Part shown: positions 34,601-46,647 of the stretch, one piece after another
How positions within the stretch are numbered: position 1 is the stretch's first letter
Layout of the letters: every line of letters begins with the position of its first letter
Source of the DNA: Ricinus communis
Lineage: Eukaryota > Streptophyta > Magnoliopsida > Malpighiales > Euphorbiaceae
DNA: 64,000 nucleotides
Reading direction: 5' to 3'
NCBI RefSeq assembly: GCF_019578655.1
Contig: NC_063260.1
Span: 4,528,501 to 4,592,500, forward strand
Translations under genes and position numbers: made by a program
The notes under the pieces: generated by a model
What the model saw: only the letters and a program-made list of their open reading frames with translations
Database searches by the model: none
What the model was told of the DNA's origin: nothing

Positions 34601-37600
34601 AATTCTATGTTTAATGTGGTTGTCTTTGGTTTAAATGCAATAGAAAATACTATTGTTGAGGACGATATATATTCATATACTTGTTTATTGCAGAGAAAAT
34701 GAAGCAAAGGAAAGTGGTATGTCACAGAGAAAGTGTGTATCTGAGGGGTATCTAGGTATTAGAATCATTTGATTTGGGACCTTTATGGAGTAAACATTTT
34801 TTATCAAGAAGAGAATGAAATTGGTTGGTGGTTGACTGAGGACAATCATATTATATTAATTTTATGCTACTTCTATTAATTTATTCAAAAGAGAACTGTT
34901 TGTTGTTTGCTGGCTTTACCTGTGCAAAAAATGGGAATCTGTTGAGTGTTCTCAACTTCTTTGTCAGGATCCAAGACAATGAATAGTAAAATTGACAGAA
35001 ATTACCAATTACTACAGTAGCCCAGGATCTATGGAAGTTTTAGAAGCTGTCATTTGGAAGTTTGATGAGGTGGAATGAGTCTAAAAAGAGGCTTCAAGTA
35101 TTTCGTTTGCTACCAATAGTACAGAAGGCTTTCTCCAACCAAGGGAGAATGATGCAGATAAGGAAAACATCAAGAAAAACAAAATTCAAAGAATCAAGAG
35201 ATTCTGAATTTTGGTCTAATATATGTAATTTCAAAAACCAAAGAGTACTTCTGTAATTTCCAGTTTGCTGGAACAATTATTAAAATTTATTTAGGAGCCT
35301 TTGTTTTATTTTAAGTCTGATTTAGTAGTTTTAGTTGCTTTAGTATTTTCTAGTTAGTATTAGTTTGTAATTTTTCTAGTTTAGGATTTCTAATCTAAGT
35401 TGTGTTAGGATTAGTTTAGCCTATATATACCTAGGCTTGTAATAGTTGAGTTTTCAAATTTCAGTTTAATTAAAATTGCAGCTATTTTGCTATTTAAAAA
35501 ATTGTGTGGTTCAATTCTTCCCTAAATGTGATTCCGTAGGAACCTTTTCCTGGGTGTGATTCTCTTAAACCTTCTAAGTATTGACTCCTAGAAGTTTTCT
35601 TGTCTTTTTCTTCCTATTTCTCTGTTTCAGATATGAATTTTCTGTCAAATCAGACATGACATTCAATCTTAACCCTTTATTTTTTCTGCAAAATCAACGT
35701 AGAACAGGTTTTCTAAATCTGTCCTACATCATTTTAGGGTTGTAATAGCTGAGTTTTTAGAATTCAGTTTAATAAAAATTATAGCTATGTTGCTATTTTG
35801 AATTGTGTGATTCAATTCTTCCCTAGGTGTGATTCCAAAGGAACCTTTTCTTGGGTGTGATTCTCCTAAACCTTATAACTATTGACTCTTAGGAGTTTTT
35901 CTTGTCTTTTTCTTTTCTATTTCTCTGTTTCAGATCTGGATATCTGTCAAATCAAACCTGAAATTCAATCTTAAACTTTTATTTTTCTGCAAAATCAACA
36001 TAGGACAGGTTTTCTAAATCTGTCCTTCATCACCACTCTACTGCCGTACCCCTGGCATTAGAATTTTGTATCTCAGTAAAATTAACATTTTTCAAACATC
36101 AACAACAACAATTTAATTCCATCAGAATCAATCATATAGATACTATCGTATCATTTATATGAGGTTTCTCGATGATGCCTTAGCGGAGTTAATGAAATGA
36201 TGGCCCATTTGTGAGGATAGTCTAAAGGAATAAGGTTTTCATTAGAAGAACAGTCCCCCTTTTTAGGTAGAGAATTGTGGAACCCAAAGTAGGATGCCTT
36301 CAGATTATTGTTTCATTCATCGCGTATCCTTATTCTTTCATTTTCTTGTTGTATCTTTTTCAATTAGAGATTTCTAGAATCTTAAAGAACCAGTTTTCCT
36401 TTAGCAAATTCTTGATTTCATGTGAACATTTTTATGATATATTTGAGTGCTTGTCTCATATAATTGGAAAAAAAAGGTACATTACTTTGCTTTCTGCAAT
36501 ATCTGTCATTAATTTATTGCTTGATGTTTAATCCTTTCAACTTTAATGTTGATTTTATATTTCATACCTTAAAGGAAAAAAATTCAAGGTAGGAGTTAAT
36601 ATAGTTCTCTTTGCGTGATAGGATAGCGAGGCAAGTTTTAAAAAAATTGAGAAACCAGAAAGGCAGCAGGGAAAAGAATGCGGCGTCTGAAGAAACTAGA
36701 AGAGAGGGGCATGCAGCATTGATCATACTGGTCGGTTCCTTTCATCGGTGAAGCTTGTGCACTTTTAGTTAACAAATGAGCCCTATGTTAGAAGATCCAG
36801 TAATTTCTTCTCTATTTTCGTGAACAATGCTCTTTTTCTAATTAATCTCATTTTCTTCAATTCTAATTTTATGTTGGAAAAGGAAATTTCTGTTCGTTTA
36901 CATGCCTCATCATTCTTGAGGACCAAAAAATAATGTTAGTTACAGCTCTTACAATGTTGCATCAACTTGATGTATCATGGAAAGTGCAAAGTTGACAGCA
37001 AGAGACAATATATGGAAGTTTTGATGAGCTGAAGCTATGGGGCATTCTGGTTTTAGGGAGACTTTTATATGAAAGTTTGGTGTTGTCTCCGGTGTTGTTT
37101 ACTTCATTTTTATCTTTACAGAAGCTGCTTATAAATTAGGAAACTCTGCCTTTTGCTGCATGCTAAATAACTTAACCATACTAGATTAGCTTAGCTATCA
37201 ATAAATTCTGTTTTCTGTTGAAATTAAAATGTGTTATGATCTGCTAGTGCACAACATTGAGCCAATAATTTTGGATGTAAAATGTGGTGATCTATTATTT
37301 GATATGATATGATGGTTACAATATATGGAAGTGATGGAAATTTTATTGTTGCAGCTGCAATCACTTGATGCCCTTGCGCATGTGGAGATAACAAAAGAAG
37401 AGCTGCAGGAGTCGACGGTTAGAATTATGGAAAATGAATACTTATTGCTAATTTTTGAAGTTATATACTTTTTCAGTACATAAGATTTCTCATTGCATTG
37501 GTGGAATCAATGAGATACTAAAGCTAGCTTTGTTATTTGAAGAAATTGAAATGTGCATGTTATATGGAGAAATATTTTTATTTGTCAAGTATATGTTTAT

Positions 37601-40127
37601 TGAAAATTGTGCATACTGAAGAGAGCATATGTAGGGATCCACGAGGCATTATGGGAATTCTCTATTAGATTTTTCCTAGAATGATAGTCAGAGCTGAAAA
37701 TGGCTACTAACAGCATAAGTACTTGTGAGTCTTCTGTTTATCTTTTCCTAAAGACCAATTGCTACCAAAAGCTTTGCCTTTTCTTTTACTTTTTCGTTGG
37801 TGCTTCTCTTGTATACCTTCTGTGTATACATCACCATTTTTCCTACAAGGCTGCTGTTCTGCATGATGTGCATCTGTTTGGGCGCCCATACTTCTTAAAT
37901 ATTCCCGGATATATGTTTGATTCTTCTATATATTGCTTAATTTCTTAAGTTTATGTTTCTGATACTTTTAATGAACATCCAGATTGTGTTTGCACCCGAT
38001 CTCGTCATAAATTATCCTCAAACTTTCAGTTAATGTTTATAACTATAACTTGTAACTGATGCTTATTAACTCTAGAAGCTGAATTTTGAACCTGTAAGGC
38101 AATGATACAGTTTCTAATGCTTCCAATTCATAGTTACGGCTTTGTGCTGCTGCTTATTTTTGACTAATAGCTGCTTATCTGTTTGATGACATTATTTATG
38201 TTCTTGCATGGTTAATCAGAACGAGCATCCGTCTGCTGTTGAGGCTGAAAGTGCACTTTTCCAATGTATTTCTGCTTACAAACAGGTATTTCCTATGGTA
38301 CATGGCCTCTTGAAATTTTTTTTTTTTTTAAAAGTTGTCTCTAGGGAAATCTGGTATGCGCTTTTGAAGATTTTGGTCTTATTGCTTGGTTGTTTCCATC
38401 TTGCTTGTCGTATGTTTTAGTGCACGGTTATGTGCATATTTATATGAAATTCCTAAGAATAGTCGAGGACTTCTGTAAATTTACAGTGGTATGTACTTCG
38501 AATTAGCGTCCCTGGGACCCTTCTGAACTTGTTTATGCAAAACGTTCTTTTAAAATACAAATCTCCGTTCAAGTCCACTGCTCCATAAAAAATTATTTTG
38601 GTGCCTGTTTTCATTATCTTCCCACATGCTGACCATTTTTGTTTTCTTCCAATGTGTTCTACAAGTTTCATTTCTTCCTCTCATTCTGCCGTGTTTTCGT
38701 CATCGCTCTTTTATCCACTACTTTAGCTACAGTAGCACATGAAAGGGAAAATGGTAATTATCAGCAAGGAAATGATTTAATATAACAAGTCATTATTCTG
38801 GCCCTAAACAGAAACAAAATAGAGAAAAGGAATTTTATGTAGCTATTATGACAAGTATGGATGGAGGTTGAGTTGCATATAGAAAAAGAAGATAAGGAAT
38901 TAATGTCCAAATTAATAAAAAAACTTTGGTCAAATTGAATTTGTGCTTGTAGTAAGTTATGCAAGCAGGGGTGGTAGAGAGTAAAGGTGGAGTTGGTTCA
39001 AATGGTATAGCTGCAGATAAAAAGAGGGTTTTATACGCTTGAGCGCAAAAAGAAAAAGAAAATATTAGTAGTTGTACAACGAAATGTGTTGATATGAGTG
39101 CAAGAACATCCTTTTGTTTTTGCATCAAGTGAATGCATCTTATATTCATTTTTATGCACAATTAATTTGTTTCATGATTTCCAATTTCGGATTCAATCTA
39201 ATCATATAATCTGCATGGCAATTTTTATTTATGCAGACCTGTTGAATAAGGAACTTGAGAATCCTATAGGAAAATATTGGATATCCTCTTAATCTATTGT
39301 CCAATTTTAGCAACAGCTTAGGTACTAATTTTTATTTATTTTCTTTAAAGTTGAGAATCAAAACAATTTTTGGAAAAATAAAGTTTCCTCAACATTGCAT
39401 CATTCATCTAGTATCGAACTTTATCTTCCTTGGCAACAGTGAGCATACATTAAGACCTAAAAGCATGAGACTAAGAATAAGTCCAAACTTTTTAGGTTTT
39501 TCACTAAGGACACATAATTCCTATGTGCATGTATAATATAATATAACTACTGTATTTTATACATATTTTGATATGATATTGGACAGATTTTTAAAACTAA
39601 AATCTGAGGGTGATACTAAGTTCCAAAATATTTTAAAATCCATTTTTTTAGAAATTATAATTTGTAGATAAGTTTTTCGGTTTCGAATTAGCTTCTTTTT
39701 TTTCTTCTTTTACTTTTGTTTTTCTTCCTGAATTGATTGCCTGTGTATTGTGTTTCTTCTGTAACTATGGATGTTTTAATTACGACGGACAAAAGATGAT
39801 TCATTTGACAATCATTGAAACAAAACTTGTCATCTCATTAGAAAGAGTGATCCTTATGGATTTAAACATGATAAATAATTTAGTCTGACATTTCGAGTTT
39901 TATGTTTTCAGTTTGAGTCCGAGAGATCTATTTCTGATTCTCCTGAAGTAAAAGCTGAATACCTATCATGTTTGAAGCGTCTTTCTACCTTGATTAGCGA
40001 CAGTGCCGTCAAAGAGATAAAGCTATCTGGAAAACCCTCCTTGCAAGAGCTGAATGATGAAATCAAGCGTGTCCAAGGCGCAATTTCTCACCATAACAGA
40101 AGTAAATTTAGAGGTGGTATGTCTTGA
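25691..40127 (+). CDS. Kinesin-light-chain-like tetratricopeptide-repeat protein
   Basis: Eighteen coding exons, joined in phase: 25691-25805, 25885-25992, 27058-27245, 27359-27463, 28108-28208, 29490-29568, 30356-30367, 30515-30580, 31643-31711, 31813-31869, 32626-32703, 33559-33656, 33737-33782, 34170-34297, 36622-36730, 37355-37417, 38220-38285, 39912-40127, about 567 residues. It matches the TPR-like family of Arabidopsis At5g37590 (recall). Repeats follow the KLC pattern, e.g. GKLDEAEKFFLSALEEAKKG (about 138), AEPLYLEAVNILEESFG (about 186) and LGQFYLMQRKLEEARNCYE (about 217). A basic N-terminus (MYNLRRVTASFLKR) suggests mitochondrial targeting, and residues 64-87 are hydrophobic; both are inference. 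The C-terminal part is helical and charged. Exon 7 is only 12 nt (RALK). Intron 3 has a GC donor (27246). Function is unknown; TPRs usually mediate protein contacts. Intron 14 holds an LTR-like relic. Confidence 0.88.
32338..32360. repeat. (GA)n microsatellite in TPR intron 10
   Basis: A GA run of about eleven units. It is not near a splice site. Confidence 0.8.
34970..36050 (+). mobile_element. Retroelement relic in TPR intron 14
   Basis: The segment around 35260-35440 is T-rich with a TATA-like CCTATATATACC at about 35420 and a following AGGCTTGTAATAG, resembling an LTR promoter and R region. It is followed by a tandem duplication of about 302 bp (35438-35739 and 35740-36031). No coding remains. 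The limits are approximate and no target duplication was found. Confidence 0.45.
35438..36031 (+). repeat. ~302-bp tandem duplication
   Basis: The two units share TTGTAATAG, CAATTCTTCCCTA, GGGTGTGATTCTC, CTTGTCTTTTTCTT, CTCTGTTTCAGAT and ACAGGTTTTCTAAATCTGTC in the same order with scattered substitutions. They lie inside an intron and do not interrupt coding sequence. Confidence 0.85.
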
Positions 40128-42332
40128 TTGTGTATAGTTACGTAATTTTCTTTTTCCTGCGCCAATTTCTGCACTTGGGGTTACATCTCTTGATGAAAAT
40201 CTTAATTCTATCCATAATAATGGGGTGGGACTTGGCTTAAAAAATTCTGGCTCAGCAGCAACATGAATGCTGCTGACTCTGAGCTTCTATCAGCTCAAAT
40301 GAGAAAACATTACACTGAACAATTGGATACCTTTTTATTGTTTTTAAGAGATGGAAGCTTTGCACCAAAGACAGTTGCTTTATGGTCGTTGTCTTTCTAT
40401 CCTTTTTTTTCTTTTTCGTTTTTTCTTGGGCCCCTCTTCCTACCTTTGCAGATTTTCCAGTAAATGAGGGTAGGTTGCATACAACTACTAGCCAAGGAAC
40501 AGCCCTTTTTTGAGACTTCTGCAGGTGAAGTTAGTGAGAAATGCAATTAAGATATTATTTACTTTTTTTTTTTTTTTTTGGAATTGAAAGTAACTTGGGG
40601 TACAATGGTATAATTTATATCTGTGAAACAATAACCCTTAGATTTTAAACTTCTTATCCTGACTATTGAAATATGTTATCTGGTACTTGCTAAGTGGGTA
40701 ACAAAATCAGAAATGATATGTTTTAATTTATAGAAGTGGTTATCTTGTCTTCTTTTTCTAGTGTGTTCTCCTTCACATGTGTAAGAGAGCGACATATACA
40801 TTATATGGGAGCCAGTGAGACATGTTAAAAGTCAGGTGAATTCTAGGGGCCTTTCAATTCTTTTATTGTTTATTAAATGAAAATTATAAAATTCCAAATT
40901 GATATTACCTAAAACGTTTTTCTTTTTTTTTGAGAAATTTAAATAAAATTGTTTATGTAATTTTATATAAAAATTATATATTAAAATATATTATGTACAT
41001 CTAATCTAAATTTTTTTAATAAACACTGAAAACTATAATATTTTAGAATTCATCTAAAAACTAATGATATCATTCTCACTTCCTCCTTTTATTATGTTAT
41101 TTGTTGTGTGGAGAAATGGACAAGGAGTATGATATCATGCTTCTTTTATCCTCTCTTCACATAAAATCAATATCTCGATTTCATTGCAGAGTTATAGGTT
41201 TAGTTTTGTTACGCGAATGATAAAGAATAATGATTGTTTGCTTGGATCCAACTATTTTCAGCCATGAATGGTGTTGTATTTTTGGGATGAGCTCCTCTTT
41301 AAGCAAATCAAACAATTTTTCACCTTCTCTCTTCTGTGGAGAAGATGGTGAGTCACACTTACAAGTATAAAATACATGCTATAGAAGGATTCATAATAAC
41401 CCTTGTACGCTTAACTGTGGCATCTCATTCTAGTTAGACAGAATCATAGGCAAATTACTAAGAATTAAGAAACAGGCAAGCAGAGTCTCTGTTCTAGTAA
41501 TTAAAGCTTAAAATTTCCTTCTAGTAATCGAAAGGTTTGGGATATTCCTAATCGGATTTGATTTAAACCTCGTTGATATCATAATGAATAGGCAAACAGG
41601 CAACAATTAAATTTTGTTTTATTTAAATTCTTAATCTAGTATTTTCTTTTTCCTAAATTTATTGAAAGCTTGACGAGTCCCAGAATATAGAAAAAGGGTG
41701 TTATTTTTTTATATTCAACGTAAAAGTAATAAAATATTACTAATATATTTAGATAGTTGTAAGAAGATTTAATTTTAGGTTTTTTTTAATTCGAAAATAC
41801 TAATCGGGTTAGTCTTTGATTAGTAAAAAAGTGCCGTTAATTGTACAATTATTCTAATTCATTGAAGTTATGCCATATAGAATTTATGAAAAGCTGTTGC
41901 CATCTAATATCTTAAGAAAATATTATGATAATTACAATTTGCAAATAGAAGAAAACACTTAGAATACGTAGACAGCACAAGAATGGCACATTCAAAGGAA
42001 GAAGCCATCACAAGAAGAAACCAGTTTTTCTCCTAGTACCCAAATTTCCACCTAACACATAGGTTAATAGTGGGGCCAAAACCTTATATCCAATTGAATG
42101 ATCTTATTCAATTCTTGACAACACAAGCCACCAAGTTTTCAACCAATTTATCCCCCTTTCCTTTTTTTTTTTTCTTTTGAACAATATAATCCTTCATTTA
42201 AAGATTAGATGCCTTTCTTCAAAAACAAAATTTCATAACTAAACAAACACACATTAAATAGAACAGCAGCCACCTTCCTATCTATTGGCGTGGACATAGA
42301 CATCTCCACATATTCCAACAAGAAGTTTCATT
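40128..42332. other. TPR gene 3' region and spacer
   Basis: The start is probably 3' untranslated sequence. The rest is AT-rich with no supportable gene. A stretch near 40560-40580 is a long T run. Confidence 0.4.
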
Positions 42333-43022
42333 ATGCCATCTTCCACATCCTTCAACATTTTCATGGAGAAGAAGAAACGTAGGAGTAGCAATGCTGCTGA
42401 TGATTTAGCCACTGTAAAAGCAGCTGCATGGGCATGGTATCAACACGGTTCTGGGTCCGAAGGGAAGCCGATGCGCGAATTTGATGCGACAAAAGCCCAT
42501 TTTCATCATCATCATCGTCATCAAACTTTTAAACCGTCAAGGTACAAGCTGGAAGCCATGAAAAAGATCGCAGAATGTTCAGCACAACGCTCATCCTCAT
42601 CGTCGCCGTCGTCCTCGTGGCAAATGCAGAGTCCAGTCCATACAGAAGACAATTCTCTTCTCGATGCATATGAAGTGGAGAGAATCTCAAATCAACTGGA
42701 CTACCTTTTAGAGTCAAGTAGCAGCCGATTGTACAGCAAGTACCTTGACAGGGATATTTATGGCCAGAAAAGCAGTAACAGTACTATTTCATCATCATCA
42801 GATATTGATTACAGCACTAGTAGTATCAGGGCAATGAAGAAGAAAAACAAGAAATTCCTGAAAGGGATATGGATGAGGCCTACGGTTGTTTGTGGAACAA
42901 GGGATGACGTCGATTCAAGAGCTTTTAAAGGGAGTCAGCCTCGGCCACCCCCGGTACCGGGAAGGCATGTTCCGGTGGTTAGAATGGCAATTTGCCGTAG
43001 GCCACGGGCTGCCCATGTCTAG
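42333..43022 (+). CDS. Plant-specific protein of unknown function, intronless
   Basis: A single 229-codon exon. Distinctive segments are VKAAAWAWYQHGSGSEGKPM (about 28-47), a run of four His (57-60), KPSRYKLEAMK (about 66-76), a Ser-rich low-complexity middle, NSLLDAYEVERISNQLDYLL and a basic C-terminus with PPPVPGRHVPVVRMAICRRP. The AWAWYQHGSGS segment is, as far as I recall, the conserved signature of a small uncharacterised plant family. There is no signal peptide, membrane segment or known catalytic motif, and the basic composition would fit a nuclear protein (inference). A second in-frame Met at residue 11 (MEKKKRRSS) is an alternative start. Codon use, length and absence of homopolymer character support a real gene. 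Confidence 0.8.
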   Translation: MPSSTSFNIFMEKKKRRSSNAADDLATVKAAAWAWYQHGSGSEGKPMREFDATKAHFHHHHRHQTFKPSRYKLEAMKKIAECSAQRSSSSSPSSSWQMQSPVHTEDNSLLDAYEVERISNQLDYLLESSSSRLYSKYLDRDIYGQKSSNSTISSSSDIDYSTSSIRAMKKKNKKFLKGIWMRPTVVCGTRDDVDSRAFKGSQPRPPPVPGRHVPVVRMAICRRPRAAHV

Positions 43023-46000
43023 CTAGTTGTGAAGACTCGAACAGGTATATTAGATTTTTCCACCTATTACAATATTTTCAACTGTACTATTAGTTGTAGG
43101 AATTTCCTTGTCCCTTCATGGATACTTGTAAATTTCATTGGACATTATTTTTTTATTCAGCCCATAAAAAAGGACTCAAATTTAAAATTTATTCAAATTA
43201 AAATATACATTTAATTGTCCGTAAAATTAAATACAGGTATTTTAATATAATATTTTTAAGAAAGAAAATAAATATTCCACTTTTTTGATAGGTATTTTAT
43301 GTATGTCCTAAAAGTTTGGGAATGTAGAAAGATAAAAGGAGATGGTGAGTAAATTCCCATTCCCCATTCTTGCATTTCTACTAAGATATCATCTCATCCT
43401 CCTTCCATCTGTTCTTAATTGTTTAAACCAAAAGTCATGTTGGAGTTACCTTTTACAAAATCTCAGAAGGTGTTTCTTTGTTCTATATGTAGTAAAAGAA
43501 CCATCTTGAGCAACAAATTGAATTTACATTTCTTTAATATTAAGCATGATTGGACTATGGAGATCATTTAAAAGAAGGGAAGGCAATAGAGAAAAAACTT
43601 GTTTTGTTATTTGAACTTTTTAATTAACAACGGAAGAAACTTTTTATTTTTTTTTATTTTTATTCTCTTTATAGAAAATGAAAATAATTATATCTGAATT
43701 TAAAAGATTTTAATTCTTCCATTTAAAATTATTTTATTCAAATTAAAATTTAGATAAATGTAGTATGTTATCCAAACTAAAGTTAGATGATTGAAATAAA
43801 AAAAAAATTGTGACAAAAAATAATGTAAAATTAAGTAATTATTTACATTAAAACTTACAATGCCATTAGTCTCCTGTAATTTGTAATAATTTATAAATCT
43901 AATCCTATATTTTCAAAAAGTGAATTAATTTCCTTTTGATCTTTGTTTTTTTTTTTTTTTGCTAATTATTACTCTCTCTGTCCTTCTTTTAATTAGTGAA
44001 TAAGATCAAAATCTTAGTTAATAAAAAAGAACCAAAATTAAATTTTATAGTATACACAAAATAGCCATTATAATCTTTATATATTGTGTCTCCCATCTGC
44101 ACCTACTGTGAACCCGGTTTGGCCACCTGTTGCCATCAAACTCCAAGCCCCTAACTATCAGGAACACTAGAAAACCCGCAGAAAAAAGCGAAAGAATAAA
44201 GAGGAAAAAGTGGCGGTCGTATGCCTTTACCATCTTGTCACTGTTATTTTGCAAATCTGATGTCGAAAATGGAATCACTGATCATCGTCTTCGTTGGCAC
44301 GAGCCAAAAGTTGCTTGATACATAAAATTCTAGTGATCTTCAGACAGTCAGATGTGCATTTCTGGGCTCTTTAACTCATCATCTACTATCCACTACCACC
44401 TTTCATCGCTGTTAAATATTTTTTGGCGACCGAATTCTGGCAACCCCTACACGGCGGTTTTGAAGCAAATTACTCCACTCCTTAAACTAAGTCATCACAC
44501 ATAAGTTATATCTGTAAATTGTATATGGATCGTAAAATATGATTTTTAATTAATTAATTAATTTAACAATTCACCATGTTACAATATATATACTATAATT
44601 AGAGATGCATTGATATTTTAACAGCGTCAATTTTGTTATTAAATGGGTATCATTTTATTTGTTTTTATTGAACAATTTCAATTTTGTTATTAAAGTATAT
44701 AATCGTAACGATCGTGGTAGTAACGGGAGGTCTGATTTGGCAAGCTTGAGGCAGGGCTCGTTAAGGACAAAACTCGATCCTCTTTGGTTTTTGTTTGAAA
44801 AAACATGTAATATAAGTCATATGACAAGAAAAGAAGCCCAAACCAACAAATGGTCCATAACCCACTTTTCTCACCAAATGAAGCTATGGGTCGCCAAAAT
44901 TAATGGCTCATTCACTTTCTCTACAAATCTCCCTTTGTTTTCTTAAAGAGAGAACTTTTAGGAGACTTTAACATTCTTAGAGATTTTTGAGAGCTTCTTT
45001 CTCAACTTTTTCTCTTTAAATTGTACTACACCATGCACCCCCTATTTCTACTATATTACACTATTGTGTACTATATACTACACCTGCTACTGCTTTCACC
45101 TACTATTTGGGCTACCTTTTCTTCCACACGTTGATCTCTCTCTATCTTAGTCCATTTCATTTAGTAAATACATAGATTAAAGACACTAATCTTCGCTTCG
45201 CACAAACTGAACCACCTAACAAATCCTCTCATCTATTAATATATATAAATTTTTTAATGAATTAATACCTAATTAAATATTCAATTATGCGTTGATGAAT
45301 TGATTGATAAAAAAATCTTCAAAATAAATCCATAATAAGAAATCATAGTTAAAAATATTAGTTATATTTTTTTAGAAACTAAGATTAAATTATTCTATAA
45401 AAATGAATTTTATCCTTTAATATTATAATTTTCTTAATTATGCCTTTAATTTAATAAATTTTAATTATAGACGGTTCTAATACTAATAATAAATTTAAGG
45501 ATTAAATTGAATTTATATTATACATTAAGTATTTTAATTGAATTGATTAAGAGAAAAAGAAAAGATAGAAGGATAATGGTAAATGGAAATAAACATGAAC
45601 AAGATATTAATTTATTTATCTTATATAAATATAAAGTTAAAGTGGTCTTTTAAGAAAATTTTTTGTTGGATTTGTAAATTATGACAATATCCAAAAATAA
45701 TAATTTTTCTATTATATTATTATTCATGATTATTTCCATTCATATAACATATTCGTAGACAATGTAATTAAATTTTAAAATTTATAATATAATATTAAAA
45801 GAAAATGAAATCTACAACAAACTTCTTTAGATTATGAAAAATTTTAGTTCAAGAATTAATTTTAAGATCTTTGGAAGACTCTCTTATTTATAAAATTTTA
45901 AAGTTCTTATTTAAATTTAAAAAGAAAACTACAAAAAAGTATTTTGTAGTTTTACTATTTGATAATTTAGAATATATAATTCTTTTAGATAAAAAGAAGT

Positions 46001-46647
46001 ATGTTCCTATAAATCGTGACAAAAAATAAATAAATTTCACCATTAAAAAATCTCGACTTATAAGAATCTTTAATCACTTTTATTTTAATCAATCATCAGT
46101 ATCAAATTGCTCGTGTTTGATAACATTAGTTTGGAGCTTAATAATTTTTAATTTCTTTATTTGACCATTAAATTAAGGTTTGATAAATTATTGCTTCGAT
46201 GATATCAATTTAATTGTCAAACAATAACGTTTTGAGTTGTTAAATTCTAAATTTATATTATCAAATATAGAATATATAATATTTACAGCTCATCCAAACC
46301 AAAATAGCTAATTCTTATCAAATAATATTTTTTAATAGTAAATTTTTTTTATCATAATTATTAACTATATATATATATATATTTCTTTTAAAAAAAAAAA
46401 TCACACCCTCAAAATTGTGAAACGGTGAAATCACGTACCAAATTTAAAACAGTCCCCGTATCCAACGACGGCGTATCCAAACAATCTTTAGTTGTTTTTC
46501 TCCTTCACGGTGAAACGCTATAATCAAGTTTCACATGATCTCTGAAATCTAAATTCTTCAATTTTCTTGTAAGAAATGTGGACCAAGTGTTTTTTATTTT
46601 TATTTTTGAGTTCATGTTAATAAAAATCTATATGTGCCACTTTCAAA
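43023..46647. other. AT-rich spacer, one possible orphan exon
   Basis: No gene is convincing. On the minus strand at about 44045-44233 an ATG opens MVKAYDRHFFLFILSLFSAG, a hydrophobic segment like a signal anchor, with a possible GT donor near 44124; no continuing exon could be found. The rest is AT-rich. Confidence 0.35.
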
